DNA of 64,000 bases from Paeniglutamicibacter quisquiliarum (GTDB lineage Bacteria; Actinomycetota; Actinomycetes; Actinomycetales; Micrococcaceae), in contig NZ_JAHRED010000003.1 in the NCBI RefSeq assembly GCF_019084045.1, positions 248,001 through 312,000 on the forward strand, read 5' to 3'. Below, piece after piece: positions 54,882 through 64,000 of this stretch. The position numbers and the translations under genes were made by a program. Under the pieces are notes generated by a model. It saw nothing but the letters and a program-made list of their open reading frames with translations, had not been told where the DNA came from and searched no databases. Position 1 is the first letter of the stretch. Each line of letters opens with the position of its first letter.

Positions 54882-56414
54882 CTACAGCCCGCGGCCGACC
54901 TCCCAGATGCTCTCGGAGGTTCCGGTGAGCAGGGCGTTGACGGAGGCGGCCTGCGCGTCAGTGAACGAGGCGATGTAGTCCACGATGGCCCGCGCCCTGC
55001 CGAGGCGCTCGATCTCGCCGGCCGGGACGTTGCCGGCGGGTCCGGGGGTCTGAGCGTAGAGCTGGCGGTATTCGCCGGTCGCCGCCTCGACCGAGTCAAG
55101 CAGCCGGCGCGGTGCGCGGGCCGCATCCTGCGGGTCATCGAGCCAGGCGGCCAGCCCCTCGGCCAACGACCTGATGATGCGGGTCTGCCCGCGCTGGTAG
55201 AGGGCCAGGTCGGAGCGTTCAAGGACGAAGCGTTCGTGCACGAACTTGAGCACCACCACGTCGTGCCAGGCCTCGTCGGCCAGGCGCACGTGGCCGCTGC
55301 GCACCCCGGGGTCCCTTTCCACCGCGATGGAGGCCTGCAACCTGTCGATCCAGCGGCGGGTGAAGCCAGTGACGGCGCGGTCCGCATCCAACCCGCCGTC
55401 GTAGGGCAGGGAGAGCAGCCCCTCGACCAGGTCGTGGCCCACGCGCAACACCGAGGCCCGGAAGGCGTCGGCGTTCGCGATCCACGGGTCCTTGGCTGCC
55501 ACCCGGCGCCAGGTGCGCTCCAGCCCGTGGCCGGGCAGGCGCGGGTCCAGCTCGCGCATATCCAGGCGGGCCAGCTCCGACCCCGATTCGAGCCAGTGCC
55601 GCAGCTCGGTGGACACCAGCGAATACTGCAGCACCCCGGCGCGGTAGAAGTCGTCCAGGTCGTGGACCGCGTAGGCGATGTCGTCGGCGATGTCCATGAC
55701 CGAGCATTCCAGGGTCTGCTGGTGTTCGGCGATCTGCGGGAACACCGAGAGCACGTCGCGCATTTCGGCCTCCTCGATGTCGTAGGCCGAGTACTTCAGG
55801 GCGGGGCTGCCGCCGCCCGTGCCCACGCCGCGCGGCAGGAGTGCCGGGGACCGGGCCGGCAGGGAACGCCATTCGTTGCGGGTCCAGGGGTACTTGAGCA
55901 CCGCCGCCCGCACCGCCCGGGTCAGGTTCATCCCGCGCGGGCTCGCGTCGCAGCTGTCCAGCGCGGTGAGGATGCGGAAGGACTGGGCGTTGCCCTCGAA
56001 CCCGTCGGGCAGGCGCAGGATCTGCCGGGCGGCCCGGTCCAGTTCCTGTTCGCCCAGGTGCCCGAAGGGCGGGTGGCCCAGGTCGTGTGCGGCCGCGGCG
56101 GCCTGCACCACCACGGGATCGCAGCCGCCAAGCTCGGCCACGAGTGAGCGCGTCGGCTCGTCGGCGTTGCGCAACCCGATGGCAATCGAGCGGGCCACGG
56201 CCGAGACCTTGAGCGAGTGGGTGAGCCGGTTGTGCACCACGGTGCCCGCGCCGGCCTGCGGAATCACCTGGGTGACCGCCGAGAGCCGGGAGAAATAGGG
56301 GGAGAAGCGGATGCGTTCGATGTCGACGCGGAATTCGTCTTCGCCGGGCCGCGAGTCCTCGCGGATCGGCCGCTCGCGGCCGCCGGTCTGGTGGGTGGTG
56401 TTCCTGTAGTCCAT
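54882..56414 (-). CDS. dgt: deoxyguanosinetriphosphate triphosphohydrolase
   Basis: A 510-residue HD-domain enzyme. It has NRLTHSLKV (His66), [12 protein letters not shown] (His110, Asp111) and a later D in [17 protein letters not shown], giving the HD metal set. It converts dGTP to deoxyguanosine and triphosphate, setting dNTP pools. The longer form of about 500 residues is the Dgt type 1 found in many bacteria. ATG 56414 has no clear ribosome site; a start 18 codons upstream is possible. Confidence 0.88.
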   Translation of the reverse strand: MDYRNTTHQTGGRERPIREDSRPGEDEFRVDIERIRFSPYFSRLSAVTQVIPQAGAGTVVHNRLTHSLKVSAVARSIAIGLRNADEPTRSLVAELGGCDPVVVQAAAAAHDLGHPPFGHLGEQELDRAARQILRLPDGFEGNAQSFRILTALDSCDASPRGMNLTRAVRAAVLKYPWTRNEWRSLPARSPALLPRGVGTGGGSPALKYSAYDIEEAEMRDVLSVFPQIAEHQQTLECSVMDIADDIAYAVHDLDDFYRAGVLQYSLVSTELRHWLESGSELARLDMRELDPRLPGHGLERTWRRVAAKDPWIANADAFRASVLRVGHDLVEGLLSLPYDGGLDADRAVTGFTRRWIDRLQASIAVERDPGVRSGHVRLADEAWHDVVVLKFVHERFVLERSDLALYQRGQTRIIRSLAEGLAAWLDDPQDAARAPRRLLDSVEAATGEYRQLYAQTPGPAGNVPAGEIERLGRARAIVDYIASFTDAQAASVNALLTGTSESIWEVGRGL

Positions 56415-56743
56415 GGTGCGCACCAGCTTAGTGCGCACCCGGTGCGGGCGCCCCGCGACCCACGGCATCTTCGGAGGATGGCGCGGATCATCTGGATCGG
56501 CGCCGAACCCCCGGAGCCGGTATCCGTCGACACAAAGGCGTCACAGAAACCGGGACGAGTCACACGCTGGAACCACATCCCCGTGAATACGGGTGTTCCG
56601 CGGGTTCCGGGTCCGTAACAATGTGACCGTCGCTCCGCCCGGAAATGACGCCGCATGGACACATGAAGTGTTTTTGCCCTTCGTGACGGCTGCATCGGCG
56701 AGCGCCTTGCGCACCTTGTCGACGCTGTTCCAAGATGAATGCA

Positions 56744-56862
56744 TCAACCATCAAGAGCGGCTGAGAGATCTGGCTCGTTGACGCCGCAGCAACCATCGTC
56801 CGATGGATTCCCCTCGCGGGGACTCCGCTCGGCGAGGGTGCTAAGGCCAGAAGCGATGGAGC
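56744..56862 (+). ncRNA. SAM riboswitch (S-box, SAM-I type)
   Basis: The blocks ATCAAGAGCGGCTGAGAGA, TCTGGCTCGTTGACGCCGCAG-CAACC and GAGGGTGCTAAGGCCAGA are in the SAM-I order, flanked by CCATC/GATGG that can pair as P1. It lies about 100 nt upstream of metF, so it would shut the met operon when SAM is plentiful. The downstream 100 nt hold complementary CATC-ATCGCC and GGCGAT-GATG arms for the switch. Confidence 0.82.
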
Positions 56863-56965
56863 CGCTTCAGCGTTCACTCATCATCGCCGCAGGAAATCCG
56901 TGACGGATCCCTGGGGCTTTGGTGGCGATCCCTGATGCCTCCCTCGAATCGACGAGGAGACACGC

Positions 56966-57892
56966 ATGAGCATTGAAACGACAGCCGCACCGCCGTCCCT
57001 GTCCTACGAGCTGTACCCGCCGGTGAACCGCGACGCCACCGAGGGGATCTTCAACAGCATTGCGGCCCTGGAGGCGACGGATCCCGACTACGTGTCGGTG
57101 ACCTACTCGGGGTCCCCGACAAGGAGGAACGCGTCGCTGGAACTGATCGAGCACCTCATCCAAAACACCCGGCTGCGCCCGCTGGCGCACCTGACCTGTG
57201 TGGGGGAGAGCCGCGAATCCCTGCAGAACCTGATCCGGCACTTCATCTCCCTCGGGGTCCGCGGGGTGCTGGCCCTCCGCGGGGACCTGCCGACGGACCC
57301 GGATGAGTGGCGCGGGGAGTTCCCCTTCGCCCGCTACCTGATCGAGTTGATCCGCGAGGTCGAGGCCGACCACTCGGCCGCCCTGGCCGGCGGGCGGCTG
57401 GGGGTGGGCGTTGCCGCCTACCCGATCCGGCACCCGGAGTCCCCGTCCTTCGAGCACGACGTCGAGGTGCTGCTGGCCAAGGAGCGCTCCGGAGCGAACT
57501 ACGCGATCACGCAGGTCTACTTCCGGGCCGGCGAATACACCAACCTCGTGGAATCGGCCCGCCGCGCCGGGGTCACCATTCCGATCATCCCCGGGGTCAT
57601 CCCGCTGAACTCGCTGCGGCGCCTGAACCGGCTGGCATCGATGACGGGCATTGCCCCGGACCCGTTCCTGGCCCACGCCCTGGAGACGGCGGACTCGGAT
57701 GCCGAGCGCCACCGCATCGGCGTGGACGCCGCCGTCACCCTGGCCAAGCGCGCCTTCGACGACGGGGCGCCGGGCGTGCACCTCTACACCTTCAACGACC
57801 ACCGCGGCTCCCTCGATGTCATCGAGCGGCTCGAATTGCCGCGGACCCGTGCCAGGGCGTCCAACGCCTGGGCAACCCGCGCCGCCGTCTAG
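56966..57892 (+). CDS. metF: methylenetetrahydrofolate reductase
   Basis: A 308-residue MetF-type TIM barrel. It has SYELYPPVNRDATEGIF near the start (catalytic Glu), DYVSVTYSGSPTRRNASLEL, HLTCVGESRESLQNL, VLALRGDLPTDPDE and FITQVYF-like AITQVYF. It makes 5-methyl-THF, the methyl donor for the next gene, MetE. It is first in the SAM-riboswitch operon. GAGGAG lies 8 nt before the ATG. Confidence 0.92.
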   Translation: MSIETTAAPPSLSYELYPPVNRDATEGIFNSIAALEATDPDYVSVTYSGSPTRRNASLELIEHLIQNTRLRPLAHLTCVGESRESLQNLIRHFISLGVRGVLALRGDLPTDPDEWRGEFPFARYLIELIREVEADHSAALAGGRLGVGVAAYPIRHPESPSFEHDVEVLLAKERSGANYAITQVYFRAGEYTNLVESARRAGVTIPIIPGVIPLNSLRRLNRLASMTGIAPDPFLAHALETADSDAERHRIGVDAAVTLAKRAFDDGAPGVHLYTFNDHRGSLDVIERLELPRTRARASNAWATRAAV

Positions 57893-57946
57893 ACCCACAC
57901 ACCTTCCCATTACTTTCCACCACGCCAGAACAACAGGAGAATCACC

Positions 57947-60304
57947 ATGACCAAGGCAACCTTCCCGGCAGCATCCATCCTCGGCTACCCGCGCATCGGG
58001 CCCAACCGCGAGCTCAAGAAGGCCCTCGAGGCGCACTGGGCAGCACGCACCGACGAGGCCACGCTGCACGCCGCCGCCCGTGAACTGCAGAACGCCAACC
58101 TGGCAAGGCTCACCGGGCTGGGCCTGGCGGCCGACGACGCCTCGCTTCCCGGCGACTTCGCCTACTACGACCAGGTGCTCGACGCGACCGTCGCCCTCTC
58201 GGCGCTGCCCGCCCGCTTCGCCGACCTGGCCGACGCCAACGGCGCCATCGACACCGCCGCCTCCTTCGTGCTGGCCCGAGGCGACGAATCCCGCGCCCCG
58301 CTGGAAATGACCAAGTGGTTCGACACCAACTACCACTACCTGGTCCCGGAAATCGGCGAAGCCACCCCGGTCAAGGCCAACGCCGCCGCCCTGGTCGAGT
58401 CCTTCGCGGCACACGCCGCCCAGGGCAACACCATCCGCCCCACCCTCGTGGGCCCGATCAGCTACTTGCTGCTGGCCAAGCCCGAGGACGGCGCACCTGC
58501 CGGTTCCGACCCGCTCTCGCGCATCGACGAGGTCGTTGCCGCCTACGGCGAGATCCTTGCTGCACTTGCCGCCGCCGGCGCGCCCTGGGTGCAGCTCGAC
58601 GAGCCGGCACTTGTCACCGACCGCGGCGCCGCCCTGGCCGTCCCCGGTGCGCTCGCCGAAACCGTCTACACGCAGCTGGCCGCCGCCACGGCGCGCCCGG
58701 CCCTGCTGGTGGGCCTGGGCTACGGCACCGCCGGGGATCCCGCCCGCCCGGGCGCCACCCAGGGCCTGCTGGCCCGCACCGGTGTCGAGGCGGTGCACGC
58801 CGACCTGGTCCGCGGCGCCGTGCCCACCGCCGAATTCCTCGGCGACCTTGCCGGTTCCACCCTGGTTGCGGGCATCGTTGACTCGCGCAACATCTGGCGC
58901 AACGACCTGGCCGCCTCGCTGGGCACGCTCGCCTCCCTGCGCACCGAGGTCGAAAAGGCCGGCGGCACCCTGGCCGTGGGAACCGCCACCTCGCTGCAGC
59001 ACGTCCCGCACGACGTCGCCCAGGAGGCGAACCTGCCGGCCCACCTGCCCGAATGGCTGGCCTTCGCCAACCAGAAGGTCGCCGAGGTGCTGACCCTGGC
59101 CAAGGGCCTGGCCGAGGGCGAATCCGCCATCGCCGCCGAGCTCTCAGCCGCCGAATCGGCACGTGCCCACCGCGCCGGATTCGCCGGGACCACCGTTGCA
59201 GCGGTGCGCGAGCGCCTGGCCAACCTGACCACCGCCGACTTCTCCCGCTCGGATGCCGCGACCCGCAAGGCAGCCCAGGAGACCGCCCTGGCGCTGCCGC
59301 CGCTGCCGACCACCACCATCGGTTCCTTCCCGCAGACCACCCAGGTCCGCACCGCCCGCGCCGCGCACAAGGCCGGCACCCTGGACGACGCCGCATACGA
59401 GGGCTTCCTCAAGGAGGAAATCCAGCGGGTGGTGGAACTGCAGGAACGCCTGGGACTCGACGTGCTGGTGCACGGCGAGGCCGAGCGCAACGACATGGTC
59501 CAGTACTTTGCCGAGAACTTCGACGGCTTCTCCGAAACGGAGAACGGCTGGGTGCAGTCCTACGGATCGCGCGCCACCCGCCCCTCGATCCTTTGGGGCG
59601 ACGTCTCCCGCCCGGCGGCCTTCACCGTCCCGTGGATTTCCCACGCCGCCTCGCTGACCAACAAGCCGCTCAAGGGCATGCTCACCGGCCCTGTCACCAT
59701 CCTGGCCTGGAGCTTCATCCGCGACGACCAGCCCCTGGCCACCTCCGCCAACCAGGTGGCCCTGGCGCTTAGGGACGAGATCGCGGACCTGCAGGCCTCG
59801 GGCATCGGCATCATCCAGGTCGACGAGCCGGCACTGCGCGAGCTGCTGCCGCTGCGCGCCACCGACCAGGCCAAGTACCTAGGCTGGAGCGTTGACTCCT
59901 TCCGCCTGGCCACCTCGGGGGCCGCGGACGCCACGCAGATCCACACCCACCTGTGCTACTCGGAGTTCGGCGAGATCATCGAGGCCATCGACGCCCTGGA
60001 CGCGGACGTGACCTCGATCGAGGCTGCCCGCTCCCGCATGGAGGTCACCGCGGACCTGACGGAATTCGGCTACTCCCGCGGCATCGGCCCGGGCGTGTAC
60101 GACATCCACTCCCCGCGCGTGCCCTCCACCGCCGAGGTCGCCGAGCTCATCGACATCGCCCTGGCGTCCCTGGACCCGAAGTCGCTGTGGATCAACCCTG
60201 ACTGCGGGCTGAAGACCCGCGGCTACGCGGAGACCGAGGCCTCGCTGGCCAACCTGGTGGAAGCGGCCGTCGCGGCCCGCGCCACCCTGGGCGCCTCCGT
60301 CTAG
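57947..60304 (+). CDS. metE: cobalamin-independent methionine synthase
   Basis: A 785-residue two-barrel enzyme. The N-barrel starts [19 protein letters not shown], and the C-barrel has [10 protein letters not shown] and the zinc ligands in HTHLCYSEF and NPDCGLKTR. It transfers the methyl from 5-methyl-THF to homocysteine without B12. It follows metF by 54 bp in the operon; AGGAG lies before the ATG. Confidence 0.95.
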   Translation: MTKATFPAASILGYPRIGPNRELKKALEAHWAARTDEATLHAAARELQNANLARLTGLGLAADDASLPGDFAYYDQVLDATVALSALPARFADLADANGAIDTAASFVLARGDESRAPLEMTKWFDTNYHYLVPEIGEATPVKANAAALVESFAAHAAQGNTIRPTLVGPISYLLLAKPEDGAPAGSDPLSRIDEVVAAYGEILAALAAAGAPWVQLDEPALVTDRGAALAVPGALAETVYTQLAAATARPALLVGLGYGTAGDPARPGATQGLLARTGVEAVHADLVRGAVPTAEFLGDLAGSTLVAGIVDSRNIWRNDLAASLGTLASLRTEVEKAGGTLAVGTATSLQHVPHDVAQEANLPAHLPEWLAFANQKVAEVLTLAKGLAEGESAIAAELSAAESARAHRAGFAGTTVAAVRERLANLTTADFSRSDAATRKAAQETALALPPLPTTTIGSFPQTTQVRTARAAHKAGTLDDAAYEGFLKEEIQRVVELQERLGLDVLVHGEAERNDMVQYFAENFDGFSETENGWVQSYGSRATRPSILWGDVSRPAAFTVPWISHAASLTNKPLKGMLTGPVTILAWSFIRDDQPLATSANQVALALRDEIADLQASGIGIIQVDEPALRELLPLRATDQAKYLGWSVDSFRLATSGAADATQIHTHLCYSEFGEIIEAIDALDADVTSIEAARSRMEVTADLTEFGYSRGIGPGVYDIHSPRVPSTAEVAELIDIALASLDPKSLWINPDCGLKTRGYAETEASLANLVEAAVAARATLGASV

Positions 60305-60313
60305 TCCCGCCGT

Positions 60314-60350
60314 GCGGGTGCGGCATCCACCTTGGGGGTGCCGCATCCGC
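60314..60350 (+). other. hairpin between metE and metY
   Basis: GCGGGTGCGGCATCC (60314-60328) pairs with GGTGCCGCATCCGC (60337-60350) with wobbles. No T-run follows, so it is more likely a processing or attenuation element inside the operon than a full terminator. Confidence 0.45.
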
Positions 60351-60400
60351 ATCCCATCCCGACCACGCTTAGCCTCCCCTCCGGCCCGAAAGGCACGATC

Positions 60401-61732
60401 ATGGCCCCCAGCACCTGGCGCAACGCCACCACCGAAATCCATTCCGGGTACGCCCCGGCGGCACCGCACCGCCCCATGACCGTGCCGATCTACAACTCGG
60501 CCGCCTACCAGTTCCCCGACTACGCCACCGCCGCGAAGCTCTTCGCGCTCAAGGCGCCGGGCTTCACCTATTCGCGCACCGGGAACCCGACCGTCGCGGT
60601 GCTGGAGGAACGCGCCGCGGCCCTCGAGGGCGGGATCGGCGCCATCGCCACCGCCACCGGGCAGGCGGCTGTCGCGATCTCGCTGCTCGCGCTGCTGCAG
60701 GGCCAGGGCCACCTGGTGGCCTCCAACAAGCTCTACGGCGGCACCGTGGACCTGCTCACCGACACCTTCGCCGACTTCGGCGTGAGCGTCACGTTCGTCG
60801 ACCCCCAGGACCCGGCCAACTGGGCAGCGGCCATCACGGAGAAGACCCGCGGCTTCCTGCTCGAGTCGGTTTCCAACCCGCTGATCACCCTGGTGGACTT
60901 GCGCGCCATCGCCGAGGTGGCCCACGCCGCGGGCGTGCCGGTGGTCGTTGACAACACCCTGGCCACCCCGGCCGCCTACCGGCCCATCGACTTCGGCGCG
61001 GACATCGTGGTGCACTCGGCCACCAAGGCGCTGGCGGGACACGGATCGGTTCTTGGGGGACTGGTCATCGACGCCGGCACCTTCGATTTCTCCGACGCCG
61101 CCCGCTGGCCGCAGATCGCCGCGCCCAAGGCGCGGTACTACGGGGATTCGCTGCTGGAACGCTACGGGAACAAGGCCTACCTGATGCTGGTGCGCTCCAA
61201 GTTCCTGCACGACCTGGGCCCCAGCCTCGCCCCGGCATCGGCGGCGGCGATCCTCACCGGCATCGAGACGCTCTCGCTGCGCGTAGCCAGGGCCCAGGAC
61301 AATGTGTTGGCACTTGTCCGCGCGCTGGCGGCGCACCCCGCGGTGGCCCGGGTCCACCACCCTTCCGTGGCCACGCACCCGGATCATGCGCTGGCGGCAC
61401 GGGACTACCCGCGGGGCACCGGCTGCGTGTTCTCCTTCGACCTCAAGGACCCGGACGCCGTGCCGGGGCTTGTCGACTCGCTGCGGCTCTTCGCCCTGGC
61501 CGCGAACATCGGGGACACCCGCTCCCTGGTGGTCCACCCCGCGGCGATGACCCATTGCCGGTTCAACGCGGAGAAGCTTGCCGCAGCGGGTATCGGCGCC
61601 GGCACGCTGCGCATCTCCGCCGGCCTCGAGGACGCCGCCGACCTGGTGGCAGACCTGCTCGCCGCGCTCGATGCGCCCGAAAGCCGCAAAAGCGCACCCC
61701 CGGCCGCGCACCGCGAAACCATCAACGCCTAG
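60401..61732 (+). CDS. metY: O-acetylhomoserine aminocarboxypropyltransferase/sulfhydrylase-type PLP enzyme
   Basis: A 443-residue Cys/Met-metabolism PLP enzyme. It has a MTVPIYNSAAYQF start, FTYSRTGNPTVAVLE, VVDNTLATPAAYRPIDFGADIVVHSATK and the PLP Lys in SATKALAGHGS. The length and the AHC-type insertions place it with O-acetylhomoserine sulfhydrylases (direct sulfhydrylation), distinct from the CGS-like gene next door. GAAAGG precedes ATG 60401. Third gene of the met operon. Confidence 0.82.
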   Translation: MAPSTWRNATTEIHSGYAPAAPHRPMTVPIYNSAAYQFPDYATAAKLFALKAPGFTYSRTGNPTVAVLEERAAALEGGIGAIATATGQAAVAISLLALLQGQGHLVASNKLYGGTVDLLTDTFADFGVSVTFVDPQDPANWAAAITEKTRGFLLESVSNPLITLVDLRAIAEVAHAAGVPVVVDNTLATPAAYRPIDFGADIVVHSATKALAGHGSVLGGLVIDAGTFDFSDAARWPQIAAPKARYYGDSLLERYGNKAYLMLVRSKFLHDLGPSLAPASAAAILTGIETLSLRVARAQDNVLALVRALAAHPAVARVHHPSVATHPDHALAARDYPRGTGCVFSFDLKDPDAVPGLVDSLRLFALAANIGDTRSLVVHPAAMTHCRFNAEKLAAAGIGAGTLRISAGLEDAADLVADLLAALDAPESRKSAPPAAHRETINA

Positions 61733-61749
61733 AGAAGGGACGAACCACC

Positions 61750-62955
61750 ATGGGCACCACCACCAGCCACGGCTTTAACACCCAGGCCATCCACGCGGGC
61801 CAGGCTCCCGACCCGCTCACCGGCGCGGTCATCCCGCCGATCTACCAGACCAGCACGTTTGTCCAGGACGGGATCAACGTACTGCGTGCCGGGCACGAAT
61901 ACTCGCGCGGCTCCAACCCGACGCGCAACGGCTTCGAAACCCAGCTCACCGCCCTGGAGGCGGGACATGCGGGCTTCGCGTTCGCCTCCGGGATCGCCGC
62001 GGAAGACGCGCTGCTGCGCGCGGTGCTGGAACCCGGGGACCACATCGTGCTCGGGGCCGACGGCTACGGCGGCACCAACCGCCTGGTCAACCGCCTGCAC
62101 GGCAAGTGGGGGATCACCAACACCCCGGTCGAGATCACCGACCTGGCGGCCGTCGCCGCGGCCGTGCAACCCGGGAAGACCGCGCTGCTCTGGGTGGAGA
62201 CGCCGTCCAATCCGCTGCTGGGCATCGCGGACGTCGCGGGCTGGGCCGCGATCGCCCGCGCCGCCGGTGCACTGCTGGTCGTGGACAACACCTTCGCCAC
62301 CCCGTTCCTGCAGCGCCCGCTCACCCTGGGCGCGGACGTGGTGGTGCACTCGACCACCAAGTACATCGGCGGTCACTCGGATGTGCTCGGTGGAGCGGTG
62401 ATCGTCGCCGACCGCGTGTTCCGCGGCGAGGAGCTCGCCGCGGCAGTCGGCTTCCAGCAATTCGCCGGGGGCGCGGTGGCCGGTCCGCAGGACTGCTTCC
62501 TGGCCGCCCGCGGGCTGAAAACCCTGGGGTTGCGCATGGAGCGCCACTGTTCAAACGCCGCCGTCATTGCCGCATGGCTGCAGGGGCGCGGGGAAGTCGA
62601 CACCGTGCTCTACCCGGGCCTTGACACACATCCCGGCCATGAACTGGCCAAGAGCCAGTCCAGCGGCTTTGGCGGGATCGTCTCGCTGCAATTTGCCGGC
62701 GGCGAGGCCGCCGCACGGGCCTTTGCCGAGTCGACCAAGCTTTTCGCGCTCTCGGTGTCCCTGGGCGGGGTCGAGTCGCTGGTTTGCTACTCCGCGGAAA
62801 TGACCCACGCCTCGGTGATCGGTACCCCGTTGGCGGTGCCGCGGAACCTGGTGCGCCTTTCGGTGGGCATCGAGCAGGTCGAGGACCTCGTCGCGGACCT
62901 AGAGCTCGGGCTCGCCGCAGCCCGCAGCGCCTCGCTCCAGGGTGCCGCGGCCTGA
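61750..62955 (+). CDS. metB: cystathionine gamma-synthase-type PLP enzyme
   Basis: A 401-residue enzyme. It has [72 protein letters not shown] (PLP Lys) and a C-terminal [14 protein letters not shown]. It makes cystathionine from O-acyl-homoserine and cysteine, or acts as a gamma-lyase; the two cannot be separated here. GAAGGGA lies 8 nt before the ATG. It is 17 bp after metY, so the operon can reach homocysteine by two routes. Confidence 0.85.
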   Translation: MGTTTSHGFNTQAIHAGQAPDPLTGAVIPPIYQTSTFVQDGINVLRAGHEYSRGSNPTRNGFETQLTALEAGHAGFAFASGIAAEDALLRAVLEPGDHIVLGADGYGGTNRLVNRLHGKWGITNTPVEITDLAAVAAAVQPGKTALLWVETPSNPLLGIADVAGWAAIARAAGALLVVDNTFATPFLQRPLTLGADVVVHSTTKYIGGHSDVLGGAVIVADRVFRGEELAAAVGFQQFAGGAVAGPQDCFLAARGLKTLGLRMERHCSNAAVIAAWLQGRGEVDTVLYPGLDTHPGHELAKSQSSGFGGIVSLQFAGGEAAARAFAESTKLFALSVSLGGVESLVCYSAEMTHASVIGTPLAVPRNLVRLSVGIEQVEDLVADLELGLAAARSASLQGAAA

Positions 62956-62995
62956 GGCACATGACTTGCGGTGGTCCTGCAAATGGTCTGAGGGG

Positions 62996-63035
62996 GCCGG
63001 GGAGGACCGCCGCATTGCCCCGGCACGGTGTTTTT
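62996..63035 (+). terminator. terminator of the met operon
   Basis: GCCGGGG (62996-63002) pairs with CCCCGGC (63018-63024), and a T5 run follows at 63031-63035 after ACGGTG. The 333-bp gap to the next gene also holds a second, stronger stem at 63097. Confidence 0.5.
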
Positions 63036-63096
63036 ACATCGACGCCGGGGCCGGAGACACGGCGGGTAATGGAGTCATCCATGCCGTGTTGGACGG

Positions 63097-63132
63097 GTGG
63101 GAGCGGACCGGCAGCTGGCGGCCGGCCCGCTC
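63097..63132. other. 13-bp hairpin downstream of metB
   Basis: GGGAGCGGACCGG (63097-63109) pairs with CCGGCCCGCTCCC (63120-63132) with one mismatch. No T-run follows. It may block read-through between the met operon and the transporter gene. Confidence 0.4.
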
Positions 63133-63288
63133 CCGCACCGCGGGTATTCGCTCCACTGCGTTACCGACCCCGGTCACATGACGCCGGGATGTTGCGATGA
63201 GCGGTACATTTTCCGCGACCAGCGGTCAGGCTTGGGCGAACTGGCAAATTGATTGGACATGCCTTGATCAATTTGTCACCATTTTTTC

Positions 63289-64000
63289 ATGTCAACCGAT
63301 CGAAACGTACAACCCAAGCCCGGACTGGATGCCGAGGAGCGCAGCGCGAAGGTCGCCGTGACGCTCTTCCCGCTGCTGGTCCTGGCCGGCGGGGCCATTG
63401 CCCTGCTGACCCCTGAAACCTTCAGCGGATTCTCCAAGGCCATCAATCCCTTGCTCATGATCATCATGTTTGGCATGGGCCTGACGCTCACGCTGCCGGA
63501 CTTTGCGCTCGTCGTGCGCAAGCCGCTGCCGGTGCTCCTGGGCGTCGTGGCGCAGTACGTGATCATGCCGCTGCTGGGCCTGGGCATTTCGATGCTGCTG
63601 CAGCTGCCTCCGGCGCTGGCCGCCGGCGTCATCCTGGTGGGCTGTGCGCCGGGCGGAACCGCCTCGAACGTGGTGACCTACCTGGCCAAGGGGGACGTCG
63701 CCCTCTCGGTGACGATGACCTCGATCTCCACCCTGCTGGCACCCATCTTCACCCCGCTGCTGACCCTGTGGCTGGCTGGCCAGTACCTGCCGGTGGATGC
63801 CGGGTCGATGGCCAAGTCGATCGTGCAGATCGTGCTCATCCCCGTCGTGCTCGGCCTGGTGCTGCGCGTGCTCCTGCCGCGCGTGGTCGCCAAGGTCCTG
63901 CCCGCCCTTCCCTGGGTCTCGGTCATCGCCATCACCGGGGTGGTGCTCATCGTGGTGGCGGGCAGCGCCGCCGCCATCTTCAGCGCCGGTCTCTTGATCC
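63289..64000 (+). CDS. BASS-family (bile acid:Na+ symporter-like) transporter, 3' end outside window
   Basis: The frame is open to the last base, 237 residues so far. After a 20-residue polar start come about seven TM helices, including INPLLMIIMFGMGLTL, VAQYVIMPLLGLGISMLL and the family hallmark GCAPGGTASNVVTYLAKGDVALSV. These are secondary transporters for bile acids, pantothenate or 2-oxo acids. ATG 63289 lacks a ribosome site. It is probably apart from the met operon because two hairpins lie between. The substrate is unknown. Confidence 0.85.
   Translation, partial: MSTDRNVQPKPGLDAEERSAKVAVTLFPLLVLAGGAIALLTPETFSGFSKAINPLLMIIMFGMGLTLTLPDFALVVRKPLPVLLGVVAQYVIMPLLGLGISMLLQLPPALAAGVILVGCAPGGTASNVVTYLAKGDVALSVTMTSISTLLAPIFTPLLTLWLAGQYLPVDAGSMAKSIVQIVLIPVVLGLVLRVLLPRVVAKVLPALPWVSVIAITGVVLIVVAGSAAAIFSAGLLI

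Noticed and set aside
56744-56862. TPP riboswitch (GGCTGAGAGA resembles the THI-box start)
   Set aside because: The GCAACC and GGTGCTAAGGCCAG blocks and the metF context fit a SAM-I aptamer; the TPP CTGATCTGG-type block is missing.

Overview
The window is a chromosomal piece of a high-GC Gram-positive bacterium. GC is roughly two thirds, and the gene content is typical of Micrococcales. It includes a SigK/RskA pair with an MPT70/MPT83-like fasciclin lipoprotein, a monomeric NADP isocitrate dehydrogenase, an actinobacterial c-di-AMP riboswitch, several apparently leaderless promoters and DUF6350/DUF6328 membrane proteins. An Arthrobacter-like member of the Micrococcaceae fits best. This placement rests on protein resemblance and was not computed.

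Layout. 1-7 kb: an HNH (DUF1524) protein cut by the window edge, an RNase H-like protein, a PaaX-type regulator, an alpha/beta hydrolase, a cupin, and a coupled metallo-beta-lactamase/MFS pair. 7-10 kb: a three-gene operon of type III polyketide synthase, SAM methyltransferase and FAD monooxygenase. 10-14.6 kb: fasciclin lipoprotein, sigK, rskA and a membrane-anchored molybdopterin oxidoreductase; two of these genes share an identical ECF-type promoter. 14.6-21.6 kb: small and membrane proteins, a FadR-type regulator with a frameshift coupled to a cache-domain protein, an FMN reductase and a PatB-type C-S lyase. 21.7-24.4 kb: cutC (frameshifted in a G6 run) and hpaH-hpaI. 24.4-32.8 kb: a TauE/SafE exporter, DUF6350, DinB and a complete oligopeptide-type ABC transporter. 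32.8-45.8 kb: purN and purH, normally neighbours, lie 10.7 kb apart. Between them are a low-GC patch with an orphan EVE/PUA-like module, a GH38 alpha-mannosidase with a sugar kinase and MFS transporter, a DUF4303 protein with a large acidic insert, and an ECF sigma/anti-sigma pair divergent from a lipoprotein. 46-52.4 kb: a CPBP-like membrane protein, an M23 peptidase under a c-di-AMP riboswitch, a membrane protein, and a DHA2 drug exporter divergent from its TetR regulator. 52.5-63 kb: icd, dgt, and a SAM-riboswitch-led methionine operon metF-metE-metY-metB. The window ends inside a BASS-family transporter.

The regulation visible in the DNA is the richest part of the window. It includes two SigK-type promoters, two divergent TGAACC-N16-CGTCTT promoters that would let one ECF factor drive itself and a lipoprotein, a SigR/SigH-type promoter before the FMN reductase, and twin TetR operators. 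There are also two riboswitches and five genes whose start codon sits 6-7 nt after a TANNNT -10 box. Two probable frameshifts could be real lesions or base-calling errors. No tRNA, rRNA, CRISPR array, intact insertion sequence or prophage was found.
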